Shown: positions 33,321 to 41,799, numbered from the stretch's first letter. The stretch is DNA of 64,000 nt from Butyricicoccus pullicaecorum (GCA_018365995.1 JAGZIY010000008.1:19636-83635), one strand, 5' to 3'. Notes: generated from the letters alone by a model not told the origin. Numbers and translations: made by a program.

Positions 33321-33801
33321 AACCAAAAAAGACACCGTTCGCGGTGTCTTTTTTAATTTCAGTCAGCTGCACAATTCCTCCTGTTCTGGTGACCGAAAAG
33401 AGCGCATTTTCCGCACGGCTGATGTGTCCCTCAAATACTATGGTATAGCCCAGTGTCTGAGGTGTTGCGCACACCATTGCCGCAACCCGCCTGCCTTTTA
33501 CAAATACCAGCCGCAGAATGCCTTCGCTGTACCCTTCTTGAATGGCAGCACTGCGAAAGCCAATCACCGCTTCGATTTCCTCCCGCGGTGTATAGGGTGC
33601 AAACGTATAGACTGTATCCCACGCAAACGGCACCACCTCATTGAGCGTGACAGTATCCTTACTTATGCCGGTTACAGCGGCTTGCAGCGCACGTTCCCGC
33701 TCTGTCCGCACACAATCCCCATACCATCGCAAGCCAGCGAATGCAGCAAGCAGCACAACAGCGATTGCCACAATCCGTTTCATCATCATCTTCTTCATCA
33801 T
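33283..33801 (-). CDS. Membrane-anchored protein of unknown function; frame ends inside tRNA-Tyr antisense
   Basis: A 172-aa frame with a signal-anchor (residues about 8-26) and an exterior domain containing VVPFAWDTVYTFAPYTPREEIEAVIGF and LRLVFVKGRRVAAMVCATPQ. Similar unknown proteins occur in Clostridia. GGAGGAAGTTC precedes the ATG at 33801. The last residues, GGDGFEPSKS, are translated from the antisense of tRNA-Tyr copy 2 and the stop is at 33283. The terminator at 33325-33354 lies within the frame, upstream of this stop, so most transcripts would end without a stop codon. The natural C-terminus is uncertain. Confidence 0.65.
   Translation of the reverse strand: MMKKMMMKRIVAIAVVLLAAFAGLRWYGDCVRTERERALQAAVTGISKDTVTLNEVVPFAWDTVYTFAPYTPREEIEAVIGFRSAAIQEGYSEGILRLVFVKGRRVAAMVCATPQTLGYTIVFEGHISRAENALFSVTRTGGIVQLTEIKKDTANGVFFGLVGGDGFEPSKS
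33325..33354. terminator. Bidirectional terminator after the tRNA-Tyr cluster
   Basis: AAAAAAGACACCG and CGGTGTCTTTTTT around TTCG. It terminates the tRNA transcript, but the same sequence lies inside the reading frame of the convergent gene. Confidence 0.92.
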
Positions 33802-33821
33802 GAACTTCCTCCAAAAAAACA

Positions 33822-33856
33822 CAAAAAGGGGGCGATGTCTTTGCCCCCTCTTTTTT
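33822..33856. terminator. Terminator of the VanZ operon (bidirectional)
   Basis: AGGGGGC (33827-33833) pairs with GCCCCCT (33843-33849). A-runs and T-runs flank both sides. Confidence 0.88.
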
Positions 33857-33861
33857 GATAA

Positions 33862-33888
33862 GGCTGTCAAAGAACAGCCATTTTTTTT
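33862..33888 (+). terminator. Second hairpin, GGCTGT/ACAGCC with a T-run
   Basis: A 6-bp stem followed by A and eight T. No plus-strand gene ends here, so its purpose is unclear. The 130 bases beyond it (33889-34005) hold no other gene. Confidence 0.5.
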
Positions 33889-34005
33889 GCATGGAACCAG
33901 CTTTCGCAGGGTTCGGCTCTACGCCCTCCAAACCTGTGCCAAAGGGCATGGTTCTATGAGCAATACCTTCAGACACGATTGAACCGCTTCCGTCCCCTGG
34001 TCTGA

Positions 34006-34107
34006 TTACCGCTTGAGAAAAAACTGGATTTCCAAGAGTGCAAGCAGCCCGCCTGCAAACAAAATCATCTGAATCTGTGGAACGAAAAATACTGCGAGCC
34101 GAACCAT
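34006..34107 (-). CDS. Small hydrophobic protein of 33 aa after vanZ-like gene
   Basis: The frame starts one base after the VanZ-like stop (TAA, then A, then ATG) and encodes a single strongly hydrophobic helix: an N-terminal VRLAVFFVP segment, then MILFAGGLLALLEIQFF and the basic end LKR. AGGTG lies eight bases upstream within the vanZ coding end. Proximity and the membrane-helix character suggest a translationally coupled small membrane protein. It is short enough that chance cannot be excluded. Confidence 0.5.
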   Translation of the reverse strand: MVRLAVFFVPQIQMILFAGGLLALLEIQFFLKR

Positions 34108-34108
34108 T

Positions 34109-34639
34109 TTATACACCTGTCCCTTGCATCCATCCGAAATATGTTGGTAATTCTACTGCGATTTTGATACCCCATACACAAAGCATCACGACAACCGGCA
34201 GCTTTTCTGCCCGTGCGTCCGCACGCCCTTGCAAGCCGAAGATTTTCTGCACAATCCAATAGCATCCAAATCCCAAAGCCGCGCCTAGAGTATTCAAAAT
34301 CAAGTCATCCGTCGTGCTTGCCCGATAATTGAAAAGCTGATTGCATTCAATGAACAGCGATGCCGCAAAGCCCAAACCGATGACGCGCGCCGGATGGCGC
34401 CACCCCCGCCAAAAAAGCGGGAGCAGCAAGCCAAGCGGCATAAACATCAAAATATTTCCGCCAATCTGTATGAGTCCCTGTCCCAAAACCGACTGCATAT
34501 CCGCAAACGGTATGAGGGAAACATTTGCACTCACGGCAAAGTCCTGAATCACCAGAAAATTGGTCGGAGTTGCTCCAGTGACTTCCAGCACCAGATACCA
34601 ATACACGCCAAACACACAAAGAATTGCTCCCCATTTCAT
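34109..34639 (-). CDS. VanZ-family membrane protein
   Basis: A 176-aa membrane protein with four to five helices. The conserved VanZ block is clear: NILMFMPLGLLLPLFW, then FAASLFIECNQLFNYRASTTDDLILNTLGAALGF. VanZ itself contributes to teicoplanin tolerance; most homologues have unknown roles. It starts 17 bases after the ABC permease gene with TGGAGG upstream, so it belongs to the GntR/ABC operon. No other van genes are present. Confidence 0.9.
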   Translation of the reverse strand: MKWGAILCVFGVYWYLVLEVTGATPTNFLVIQDFAVSANVSLIPFADMQSVLGQGLIQIGGNILMFMPLGLLLPLFWRGWRHPARVIGLGFAASLFIECNQLFNYRASTTDDLILNTLGAALGFGCYWIVQKIFGLQGRADARAEKLPVVVMLCVWGIKIAVELPTYFGWMQGTGV

Positions 34640-34656
34640 ACCGTCTCACCTCCATT

Positions 34657-36903
34657 TTATCCGACGGTCAGCGATTTTCCGATCAGCTGCTCAATCAGCT
34701 TGACAGGTGCCTCGCCCTGCTCATAATAGATTTGCTGCATGCTGTCCGTTTGCGTGCTCACATAGACGGAAACTCCATTGGCATATACACGGTCCTCCTC
34801 CCACAGAACATATTTGCCGGAATCCCAGCGCTGACGCTCCGTATATGCGTTTTCCAGAAACTTGGCAATGGTTTCCGAATCCGTCACCCGAACAGGCTCC
34901 CGATTCCATTCCGGTTCCTCGTAGGTTGTGTCGGACACATCAATCTGAATTTCCTTCACATTTTGTGCTTGCAAAGGTGCCCATTGCACCCCCATCAGCT
35001 CCTTCAGAAGCTGCAAGGTTTCCGTATCTGACGGATATACAGGTATGGTGTAGCTATATATCCGTTTTCCATCTCTCCAATCACCGTCCCACGTTGTTTC
35101 ATGGGTCGCATATATCTCTTCTTTATCTTCATGCAGCTTTTGCGCAGCATCAAGTGTGATTTGAACCACCGGAACTTCGTGCATATATGCCTTCCGATTG
35201 CGCATCTGTTCCTGCTGAAGCGTCGTAATCACACGGCGAATGTCCGCCGTTTTGTAAATCATATCCACCGCATCCGGTGTTTCTGCGGCATCGTCATGAA
35301 GCCCCAAATATTCGGCAAACAGTTCCATACTACGGTCAGCCGCCTGCTCCGGAATCTGGAATCGCTGCAAGCTCAAGTATTTCTCGCCGTATGCTGTACT
35401 GGTCAAGAACGTATCCAGCTGCTCTGCAACCAGCTTGTTTGGAACATGATAGGAGCGCACCTGTTTTTTCCCATTTTTGAGCTGATAGGCAACGATGATA
35501 TTTTCTGAAAAATCAACTTCTTCCGGCTGCTGTACCACCGGTTCCGCTTGCTGACCATGCTGCTTCTCCAAGTTTGGAATACAGGTCTGTGCAATCGCAA
35601 TCACCGTTTGAATGCTCTCGGTATCCTGTAAATAGGTGGGATAATTCTCCCCATTTTCATAGGGACCCATATACAAATCATTGCGTGTCAGCTCCGTCCA
35701 CAAGCCGACTGCTTCCACCTGAGACTGGTCGGGCACATAGCTGTCATATCCAAAAATGTCTGCGCGGAATCCGGCAAAGACAGCGACTGCTGCCGCACAC
35801 AGAATCAGCATCTGCTTCCAGTGATGGAACAGCGCACGGAAATCAAATTCATAGATGATTTCAACAATTGCATGAAACAGCACGACACCGAGCACAAGAC
35901 CAAACCACGCCCAGCCATGATTGTCACTGCCAAACATAACTGCAAACAAAAGTGCACAGGCACTGCCCATAAACAGGCTCATATACCACTGGAGCGGCGC
36001 TTTCAATGGCTCAAAAGCAACCGCTGCGCCTGCCCGCTCGCTTCTTCTGCGCACAAACAGCACATAACTCAAAGCCAGCAAAACAACGCCCAAAACAAGC
36101 GGATACCACACAACTGCCATGCCAAAGGTTCCCACAAAGTCCGGATCGATCTCTGGACGAGTCAAGCTGGTAAAGTACTTAATGATTGGGCTGCCATTTG
36201 TAATGGTATACATTTGCTGCTCAGAGGGTACTGTAAAGGTAACATGCAGCATCATTTGCCATGCCTGATGCATGAACGCTGCAAGCGGCAGACTGAACTG
36301 CACCCAAAGGGCGAGCAGCACGGTAATAATGGTATTCCCTGTCAAAACCGTACACATCACCATTACTGTATAATTGACGAGAAAGAACAGGCTGTGTCCC
36401 AGCACTGTATGCGCAATCACATTTCCGGTCACAAGCCCGCCAAAGCCCATGGAAAATGCGGCACCTGCTGTGACTGCATACACAAGGACAAAGATTGGCA
36501 AAACCATCAAAATGCCGGAAACATAGTTGACGATAAACAAGTGCGTGCGATTGATGGGAAGTGCATGGTAGAAATCCACCTGCTGACGGTCATGCAGATA
36601 GCGAAAGACCGCCACACCGCACACCGACGCCAAAAGAATCAATGCCACCTTGACCACATAATTGTCCATCGACAGCAAAAACAAGACGCCTTCCTGTGCC
36701 GATTGTAAGATTTCCTTTCCCTCGGTTTCAAGCTTTTCCGGTGACAGCAGCATCCGCATCTGTCCCTGAAAGCTCTCACGCACCATAAATAAGGGCAGCA
36801 GCAACGTGCCAAGACTGCCCAAAAGCGTCAGCGCCACCAGCCACAGGCGGCTGGAAAGATTGCGCCGCACGAGTGTTTTATAGGATAAGTTTTTTGAGGT
36901 CAT
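34657..36903 (-). CDS. ABC-2-type exporter permease with large extracytoplasmic domain
   Basis: A 748-aa membrane subunit. N-terminal hydrophobic helices cover about residues 15-370, with the segment RQQVDFYHALPINRTHLFIVNYVSG typical of Ytr-like permeases (Firmicutes proteins that include DUF6449). The remaining ~370 residues form a mostly soluble C-terminal domain outside the membrane. GGAGG lies before the ATG, and its start overlaps the ATPase gene by 26 bases. With the ATPase and the YtrA-like repressor it forms an exporter or stress system of the YtrA/B type. Confidence 0.87.
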   Translation of the reverse strand: MTSKNLSYKTLVRRNLSSRLWLVALTLLGSLGTLLLPLFMVRESFQGQMRMLLSPEKLETEGKEILQSAQEGVLFLLSMDNYVVKVALILLASVCGVAVFRYLHDRQQVDFYHALPINRTHLFIVNYVSGILMVLPIFVLVYAVTAGAAFSMGFGGLVTGNVIAHTVLGHSLFFLVNYTVMVMCTVLTGNTIITVLLALWVQFSLPLAAFMHQAWQMMLHVTFTVPSEQQMYTITNGSPIIKYFTSLTRPEIDPDFVGTFGMAVVWYPLVLGVVLLALSYVLFVRRRSERAGAAVAFEPLKAPLQWYMSLFMGSACALLFAVMFGSDNHGWAWFGLVLGVVLFHAIVEIIYEFDFRALFHHWKQMLILCAAAVAVFAGFRADIFGYDSYVPDQSQVEAVGLWTELTRNDLYMGPYENGENYPTYLQDTESIQTVIAIAQTCIPNLEKQHGQQAEPVVQQPEEVDFSENIIVAYQLKNGKKQVRSYHVPNKLVAEQLDTFLTSTAYGEKYLSLQRFQIPEQAADRSMELFAEYLGLHDDAAETPDAVDMIYKTADIRRVITTLQQEQMRNRKAYMHEVPVVQITLDAAQKLHEDKEEIYATHETTWDGDWRDGKRIYSYTIPVYPSDTETLQLLKELMGVQWAPLQAQNVKEIQIDVSDTTYEEPEWNREPVRVTDSETIAKFLENAYTERQRWDSGKYVLWEEDRVYANGVSVYVSTQTDSMQQIYYEQGEAPVKLIEQLIGKSLTVG

Positions 36904-37777
36904 AGCCCACTACCTCCGTTTCACTGATAAAGATTTCTTCCAGCGTCAGCGGAAGCATCTCATAGAAGGCTGGCTGAAGCGCTGCAATGCGGGCTTCCAG
37001 TTCTTCCTGGGTGCCGCGCACCGTGATGGTATGGAGAGACCCTCTCTGCTCTCGCTTGAGCACCTCCATGCCTTCAAACGGGTCATACGCCGGTGCCTCA
37101 CGCAAAATCATCTGTACCTTGTGCATGCCGATTTTCATATCCTCCAAGTCTTTGGAAAATAAAATCCCGCCGCGGTGCAGCAGCCCAACGTGATCGCAGA
37201 TGTCCTCAAGTTCTCTGAGGTTGTGGGAGGCGATGACAGGGGTAAGCCCTCTTTCTGCCACATCTCCGGCAAACAGCCCCTTGACCGTCTGCCGCGCAAC
37301 TGGGTCCAGCCCGTCAAAGGTTTCATCACAGAACAGGTAATCCGTGTTTGCGCTGACACCGCAAATGACCGAAACCTGTTTTTTCATGCCCTTTGAAAAG
37401 GTGCGGATTTTGCGGTTTCCGTCCAATCCAAAGCCGTCCAGCAGCTTTTGATAGCGTGCCTCATCAAAATTCGGGTACAATGCCTTATAATAGTTCTTCA
37501 TTTCATGCGGTGTGCTGTTGGCAAAGAAAAACTGTTCATCTGAAATATAGAAAAACCGCTGCTTGAGCGCTTCATTCTCATAGACATTCTGTTCATCAAT
37601 CTGCACCGTTCCCTCGTCCGGCTGCAAAATGCCTGCCAGCATACGTAAAAATGTAGATTTTCCTGCGCCATTGGAGCCAATCAGCCCATACACCGAGCCT
37701 TTTTCGATTCTTGTATTGACATGATCGACCGCAAGCAAATCACCAAAGCGTTTGGTTGCCTGTTCGGTTTGAATCAT
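36878..37777 (-). CDS. ABC transporter ATPase (YtrB-like)
   Basis: A 299-aa ATPase with Walker A GSNGAGKST, signature FSKGMKKQ in place of the usual LSGGQ (common in YtrB/BcrA-like proteins), Walker B YLFCDETFDGLD and the switch SHNLRELE. The C-terminal 70 residues are variable. Its stop lies 26 bases inside the permease gene and its ATG overlaps the regulator stop by four bases, so the genes are coupled. Confidence 0.92.
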   Translation of the reverse strand: MIQTEQATKRFGDLLAVDHVNTRIEKGSVYGLIGSNGAGKSTFLRMLAGILQPDEGTVQIDEQNVYENEALKQRFFYISDEQFFFANSTPHEMKNYYKALYPNFDEARYQKLLDGFGLDGNRKIRTFSKGMKKQVSVICGVSANTDYLFCDETFDGLDPVARQTVKGLFAGDVAERGLTPVIASHNLRELEDICDHVGLLHRGGILFSKDLEDMKIGMHKVQMILREAPAYDPFEGMEVLKREQRGSLHTITVRGTQEELEARIAALQPAFYEMLPLTLEEIFISETEVVGYDLKKLIL

Positions 37778-38145
37778 ACGCTTTTCCTCCCCTCTTCCTC
37801 AATCCACCGGATTAAGAGCGAACCATCTATCCCGATTTCTTTCGCTGTCTGCAACAGACGCAACAGCTGTATTCGAATCTCCTCCATTCGACGTTCGCGC
37901 AGTACCGCACCGTTTGGTGAGACAAAATTCCCTTTCCCTTTGACCGAGTAAATCACGCCTCTGCTCTCCAGCTCACTATATGCACGCTGAATGGTGTTAG
38001 GATTGATAGACAATTCTGCCGCCATTTGCCGCACGGAGGGCAGCTGGCTGTCAGGCTGCAGCACATCATGCACAACCATCTGTTCAATCTCGTCTACAAT
38101 CTGCTCATAAATGGGACGACCATCTCGGTAATTGATGCCAAACAT
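37774..38145 (-). CDS. GntR-family repressor, YtrA type
   Basis: A 123-aa regulator with a winged HTH: RPIYEQIVDEIEQMVVHDVLQPDSQLPSVRQMAAELSINPNTIQRAYSELESRG. It has only a short C-terminal tail, as in YtrA-like GntR repressors. AAAGGAGG lies before the ATG. It is the first gene of the ABC/VanZ operon, and the inverted repeat upstream is probably its own operator. Confidence 0.92.
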   Translation of the reverse strand: MFGINYRDGRPIYEQIVDEIEQMVVHDVLQPDSQLPSVRQMAAELSINPNTIQRAYSELESRGVIYSVKGKGNFVSPNGAVLRERRMEEIRIQLLRLLQTAKEIGIDGSLLIRWIEEEGRKSV

Positions 38146-38170
38146 TGCGCGCCTCCTTTCCCTTGTGTAT

Positions 38171-38199
38171 TAACTGTACTGTGTGTCTTAGTACAGTTA
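38171..38199. promoter_or_regulatory. Operator, TAACTGTACT/AGTACAGTTA inverted repeat
   Basis: Two 10-base arms (38171-38180 and 38190-38199) are perfectly complementary around a 9-base gap. It lies just downstream of the -10 of the operon promoter, over the transcription start, as expected for a repressor site of a GntR dimer. Confidence 0.82.
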
Positions 38200-38200
38200 G

Positions 38201-38229
38201 AGTATAGCATGCACACAGCAGTCTGTCAA
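38201..38229 (-). promoter_or_regulatory. Promoter of the GntR/ABC/VanZ operon
   Basis: Minus strand TTGACA (38224-38229), 17-nt spacer, TATACT (38201-38206). Confidence 0.88.
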
Positions 38230-38376
38230 TAGACAGACCTTTGCGCCGCTTGATTTTCAAAAAATATGTGATTTGTTCTTAATTTGTCAATATGTCTATG
38301 CTATAATAAGAAAAATGCACAATCCTAATCTGATATTGGGAAGCAAACACCATACCACCATACAGGAGGACACGCC

Positions 38377-39063
38377 ATGGTACAGATTGGAAACGAATGG
38401 GACGACATTCTAAAGGACGAATTTTCTGCCGACTACTTCCAAAAAATCCAGCAGACACTGGAGGAAGAATATGCCGCATACGAAATTTTCCCACCCAAAG
38501 CGGATATTTTCAATGCGCTCAAATATACTCCATATTCCAATATCAAAGCGGTCTTACTTGGTCAGGACCCTTATCACGGTCCCGGTCAGGCGCACGGACT
38601 GTGTTTTTCTGTGCAGCCCGGTGTCACCCCGCCGCCCAGTCTCCGCAATATTTTCAAGGAACTGGAAACCGATATGGGAATCCAAAAGCCAAAGCACGGC
38701 TGCCTGACCACATGGGCAGAGCAAGGTGTTCTGATGCTCAACACGACGCTGACCGTGCGCCGCGGGCAGGCAAACAGCCATAGCAAAATTGGCTGGACAC
38801 GCTTTACGGACACCATCATACAAAAGCTCAATGACCACCCAACTCCCATTGTATTCCTGCTGTGGGGCACACCGGCACGCGCCAAGAAAAAACTCATCAC
38901 AAACACCAATCATCTTATTTTAGAGTGTGCGCACCCGTCCCCGCTTTCCGCGCACAACGGCTTTTTTGGCTGCCGCCATTTCTCACAGTGCAATGAATTT
39001 CTAATGGCACACGGCATCGCACCCATCGACTGGACGATTCGTGAAACGGTTTCTGCACAATAA
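38377..39063 (+). CDS. ung: Uracil-DNA glycosylase
   Basis: A 228-aa family 1 enzyme that removes uracil from DNA in the cytosol. The catalytic motif GQDPYH carries Asp64, and the second motif HPSPLS carries His186. AGGAGG lies before the ATG. The promoter has an extended -10 TATGCTATAAT (38298-38307) without a good -35. It is monocistronic, with a strong terminator. Confidence 0.96.
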   Translation: MVQIGNEWDDILKDEFSADYFQKIQQTLEEEYAAYEIFPPKADIFNALKYTPYSNIKAVLLGQDPYHGPGQAHGLCFSVQPGVTPPPSLRNIFKELETDMGIQKPKHGCLTTWAEQGVLMLNTTLTVRRGQANSHSKIGWTRFTDTIIQKLNDHPTPIVFLLWGTPARAKKKLITNTNHLILECAHPSPLSAHNGFFGCRHFSQCNEFLMAHGIAPIDWTIRETVSAQ

Positions 39064-39072
39064 CAATAATAA

Positions 39073-39111
39073 GAAAAACAGGATTTGAAAATTTTTCAAA
39101 TCCTGTTTTTT
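39073..39111 (+). terminator. Terminator of ung
   Basis: AAAACAGGATTTGAAAA and its complement form a long stem around 39090, followed by TTTTTT. Confidence 0.92.
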
Positions 39112-40409
39112 ATATGAATTTCCATTTATATGCTTATTTTTGCATAGCATTTTTCTATAAAGCACATTAAGATTATATTTTGTCAAAATTTTATTCCATT
39201 TTCTCTCATTTTAGATATTATATCAAGCTGTGAAATCTCTCCTATCTAATTTACTTTGTATTTTGTCGAAACTTATATATGTAGTACATAATTATGAAAA
39301 AAAGTCCTCCATAAATAATTTTATATAACAAAAACAAAGTGTTATGTTCATAAGTTAGAAAATAGAATATAAAGTTGCTGGAAAGATAAAGAGTGATAGC
39401 TAAAATAAGTTTTAATTTTTTGTGCATCTCTGATTACCAAATTACATCCAAATAGCCATTGTTTGGTTTCTTATCTTTTGAATCAAAGTATTCAGCTATT
39501 TTTCCAGCAGGATCAACAACATAATTCAAAAAACCAGCAATACTTGGCAGACTAATGCCTAATGCAATAGCAGCTTTTCCAATCACTTTTTTCTTTATTG
39601 TCCTTATGAAAATATGTTGTAATTGTTTGGCTCCAAATTTTTTTAATGCAACAGACAATGATCCCACTCCAGAGGCAATCAGAATTCCGTTTAGAATTGT
39701 ATCTATTGTTGCTGCCACATATTTGTTTTTTATATGTATATCAGGAAGACCGTCTTTCCATATATCACCCAGATCAATGCGTCTCGCATATGTCATCGGA
39801 ACGTTAGACAAATCGATATTTTTTAGATTTTCTCTAATACCGTATTCAGTATTAGTCCGTTCAGTGATATCATCAATTTCAGACAACTTAATTTGTAAAG
39901 CTCGTTCAATTCCAGCTTGAATCTCGGCTTCTGTTAATGATAATTCTTCATAAGAATTGGGTTCAGCAGCAAATGCAGTAGCACTTAGGCTAAACACCAT
40001 GGTAAGAACCAAGACAATACTTATAAGCTTTTTAAATAAAGTTTTCATATATAATTCCTTTCGTGATTTCATCTAAAAATATAGTTCTGTCATGGAAGAA
40101 GGAAATAAACCATTGGAATCACAGCCTTTCAAAAATAATTTTGTTTCAATTATTTTATAACTACGCAAATAATAACATACTAAGAAAATAAAAGTCAACA
40201 TATTTGGTGAAATAAAAAAGCAGAAAATATGTTTTTCTCTGCGTTGAGGTATCTCATATAAAAAACACCATAAACTCCATTTTGCACAAATCTTTTTGAA
40301 TCATTTGTAAATCTTTCTCAAGACGCAAGACGAATTTATGCTTTTGTGCTATGATAAGGATACGGACATTGTATATCCGCATTTTTCAAAACCAAAGGAA
40401 TGGATCACA
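39112..40409. other. AT-rich island with atypical base composition
   Basis: The stretch from the ung terminator to the hydrolase gene is visibly richer in A/T than the flanks and includes AT-rich codons in the one gene inside it (39434-40048). No direct repeats, integrase or tRNA end mark its edges. An extended -10 (TGCTATGAT near 40347-40355) probably serves the hydrolase gene. The rest of the non-coding part holds nothing I recognise. Confidence 0.7.
39434..40048 (-). CDS. Secreted protein with two hydrophobic C-terminal helices, unknown
   Basis: A 204-aa protein with a clean signal peptide, LISIVLVLTMVFSLSATAFA, cut before AEPNS. The first third of the mature chain is helical and charged (ELSLTEAEIQAGIERALQ). 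The last third has two hydrophobic stretches, ATIDTILNGILIASGVGSL and AAIALGISLPSIAGFL, joined by a basic segment (IRTIKKKVIGK). This shape resembles precursors of membrane-active peptides such as bacteriocins or Sdp-type toxins, but I recognise no family and no immunity gene. Its AT-rich codons differ from all neighbours, which suggests recent acquisition. AAAGGAAT precedes the ATG at 40048. Confidence 0.7.
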   Translation of the reverse strand: MKTLFKKLISIVLVLTMVFSLSATAFAAEPNSYEELSLTEAEIQAGIERALQIKLSEIDDITERTNTEYGIRENLKNIDLSNVPMTYARRIDLGDIWKDGLPDIHIKNKYVAATIDTILNGILIASGVGSLSVALKKFGAKQLQHIFIRTIKKKVIGKAAIALGISLPSIAGFLNYVVDPAGKIAEYFDSKDKKPNNGYLDVIW

Positions 40410-41399
40410 ATGGATATTAGGTGTACGCAAAATATTTTCAAAAGCTCCAACGGCCGCTCCAATGTGACCTACTATATCTTGACCCCTGAGGGTGTCGAAC
40501 TGCGCGGAATCGTCCAGATTTCCCATGGTATGTGTGAATATTTTTCGCGCTATACCGTGTTTGCCAAATATCTGTGCTCGCTTGGGTTTATCGTTTGCGG
40601 CAATGACCATATTGGTCATGGTGCCTCTGCCCCGCGCACCAATGAACTGGGCTTTTTCTCGGTGCGGGACGGGTGGAATTTTCTGATTCAAGATATGCAG
40701 AAGCTCACCGATATCATGCAGACGCGCTATCCGGAACTCCCCTACTTTGTGCTGGGGCACTCCATGGGCTCCCTGATTACGAGAATCTATCTCACAAGCT
40801 GCGGAGACCGCCTGAGCGGCTGCATTTTAAGTGGTACGGCAGGTCCCAACCCGCTTGCACGCACGGGTGTGCGCGTAGCCAATTCGGTTGCCCATTCCAA
40901 GGGCATGACCTACCGCTCCTCATTTCTGTCCAATCTGGCATTCAAAAATTATAACCGCAAGATTTCAGAACCGCAATCGACCTTTGACTGGCTCAGCCGT
41001 GACCCCAATGTTGTGCAAATGTTCCAGTCCGATGCCAAATGCAACTTTATTTTTACGGCTGCCGGCTTCCGAGACCTGTTCACGCTGGTCGAGCGCGCCA
41101 ATCACAGCCGATGCTTCCGCAACACACCGCACGCCCTGCCGATTTTGCTCATCTCCGGTGACCGCGACCCTGTGGGCGGATATGGAGACGGGGTGCGCCG
41201 CGTGGCAAAGCTGTACCGCGCCGCCGGACAGAAGGATCTCGATATGATTTTTTATAAAGACGGACGGCACGAAATCCTGAACGAAACCAATCGGCTCGAT
41301 GTCTTTGGGGATATCTCCCGCTGGCTGGAACAGCATCTGACACAAGCCGAAGCTACCACCGAAAAGGAGGAAACCAATCATGCTGCTGACAACGATTGA
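40410..41399 (+). CDS. Alpha/beta hydrolase, monoacylglycerol-lipase-like
   Basis: A 329-aa serine hydrolase of the lysophospholipase/MGL group. The nucleophile Ser118 is in GHSMGS, the acid lies in SGDRDPVG and the catalytic His287 in DGRHEILNE. An ISHGMCEYFSRY segment gives the oxyanion-hole HG. AAAGGA ten bases before the ATG at 40410 sets the start; a TTG-type start upstream would add 24 residues. It overlaps the next gene by 20 bases, so the two are co-transcribed. Confidence 0.88.
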   Translation: MDIRCTQNIFKSSNGRSNVTYYILTPEGVELRGIVQISHGMCEYFSRYTVFAKYLCSLGFIVCGNDHIGHGASAPRTNELGFFSVRDGWNFLIQDMQKLTDIMQTRYPELPYFVLGHSMGSLITRIYLTSCGDRLSGCILSGTAGPNPLARTGVRVANSVAHSKGMTYRSSFLSNLAFKNYNRKISEPQSTFDWLSRDPNVVQMFQSDAKCNFIFTAAGFRDLFTLVERANHSRCFRNTPHALPILLISGDRDPVGGYGDGVRRVAKLYRAAGQKDLDMIFYKDGRHEILNETNRLDVFGDISRWLEQHLTQAEATTEKEETNHAADND

Positions 41400-41691
41400 A
41401 ACCCTACCCGAGCAGAAATTCACCATACTGGGCATTGCGCGCGGCAGTACCGTACAGTGCAAAAACTTCGGGCGTGACTTTATGGCAGGTCTCAAAAACC
41501 TCGTAGGCGGCGAAATGTATGAATACACTGAGCTGATGGACGAAACCCGCCGGATCGCAACCGACCGCATGATTCAGGACGCGGAGCGTCTGGGAGCAGA
41601 CGCGGTCATTGGTATGCGTTACAGCTCGGCTGAAATCACACAGGGAGCGGCTGAAATCCTCGCCTATGGAACGGCGGTCAAATTTTTATAA
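41380..41691 (+). CDS. YbjQ/UPF0145-family protein
   Basis: A 103-aa protein with the family pattern: FTILGIARGSTVQCKNFGRDFMAGLKNLVGGEMYEYTELMDETRRIATDRM and the C-terminal GADAVIGMRYSSAEI. Family members form cage-like oligomers of unknown role. GGAGG lies within the end of the hydrolase gene before the ATG. Confidence 0.9.
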   Translation: MLLTTIETLPEQKFTILGIARGSTVQCKNFGRDFMAGLKNLVGGEMYEYTELMDETRRIATDRMIQDAERLGADAVIGMRYSSAEITQGAAEILAYGTAVKFL

Positions 41692-41736
41692 GGACAGCAG
41701 CCATCTGTCCTCTGCAAATCATTTTTCACACAGGCA

Positions 41737-41776
41737 AACGCCCGAAATCACGCATTGATACGTGATTTCGGGCGTT
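41737..41776. repeat. Long-stem hairpin element, copy B (terminator)
   Basis: AACGCCCGAAATCACG (41737-41752) pairs with CGTGATTTCGGGCGTT (41761-41776) around CATTGATA, then GTTTTTG. Related to copy A at 29955-29994: same length and same loop core. It lies between the convergent ybjQ-like and rpe genes. Confidence 0.9.
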
Positions 41777-41799
41777 GTTTTTGACTGGAAATCGTTTGT

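Noticed and set aside
33033..33335. A 100-aa minus-strand frame containing a repeated WEVMDSNHRSHRRQIYSLF segment
   Set aside because: It is the antisense of the two tRNA-Tyr genes and tRNA-Thr; the internal repeat only reflects the identical tRNAs.
33659..33976. A 105-aa minus-strand frame upstream of the anchored protein
   Set aside because: It crosses two terminators and overlaps the real gene in another frame.
34109..34639. Glycopeptide resistance cluster
   Set aside because: Only a VanZ-like protein is present; no vanA/B ligase, vanH or vanX lies nearby.
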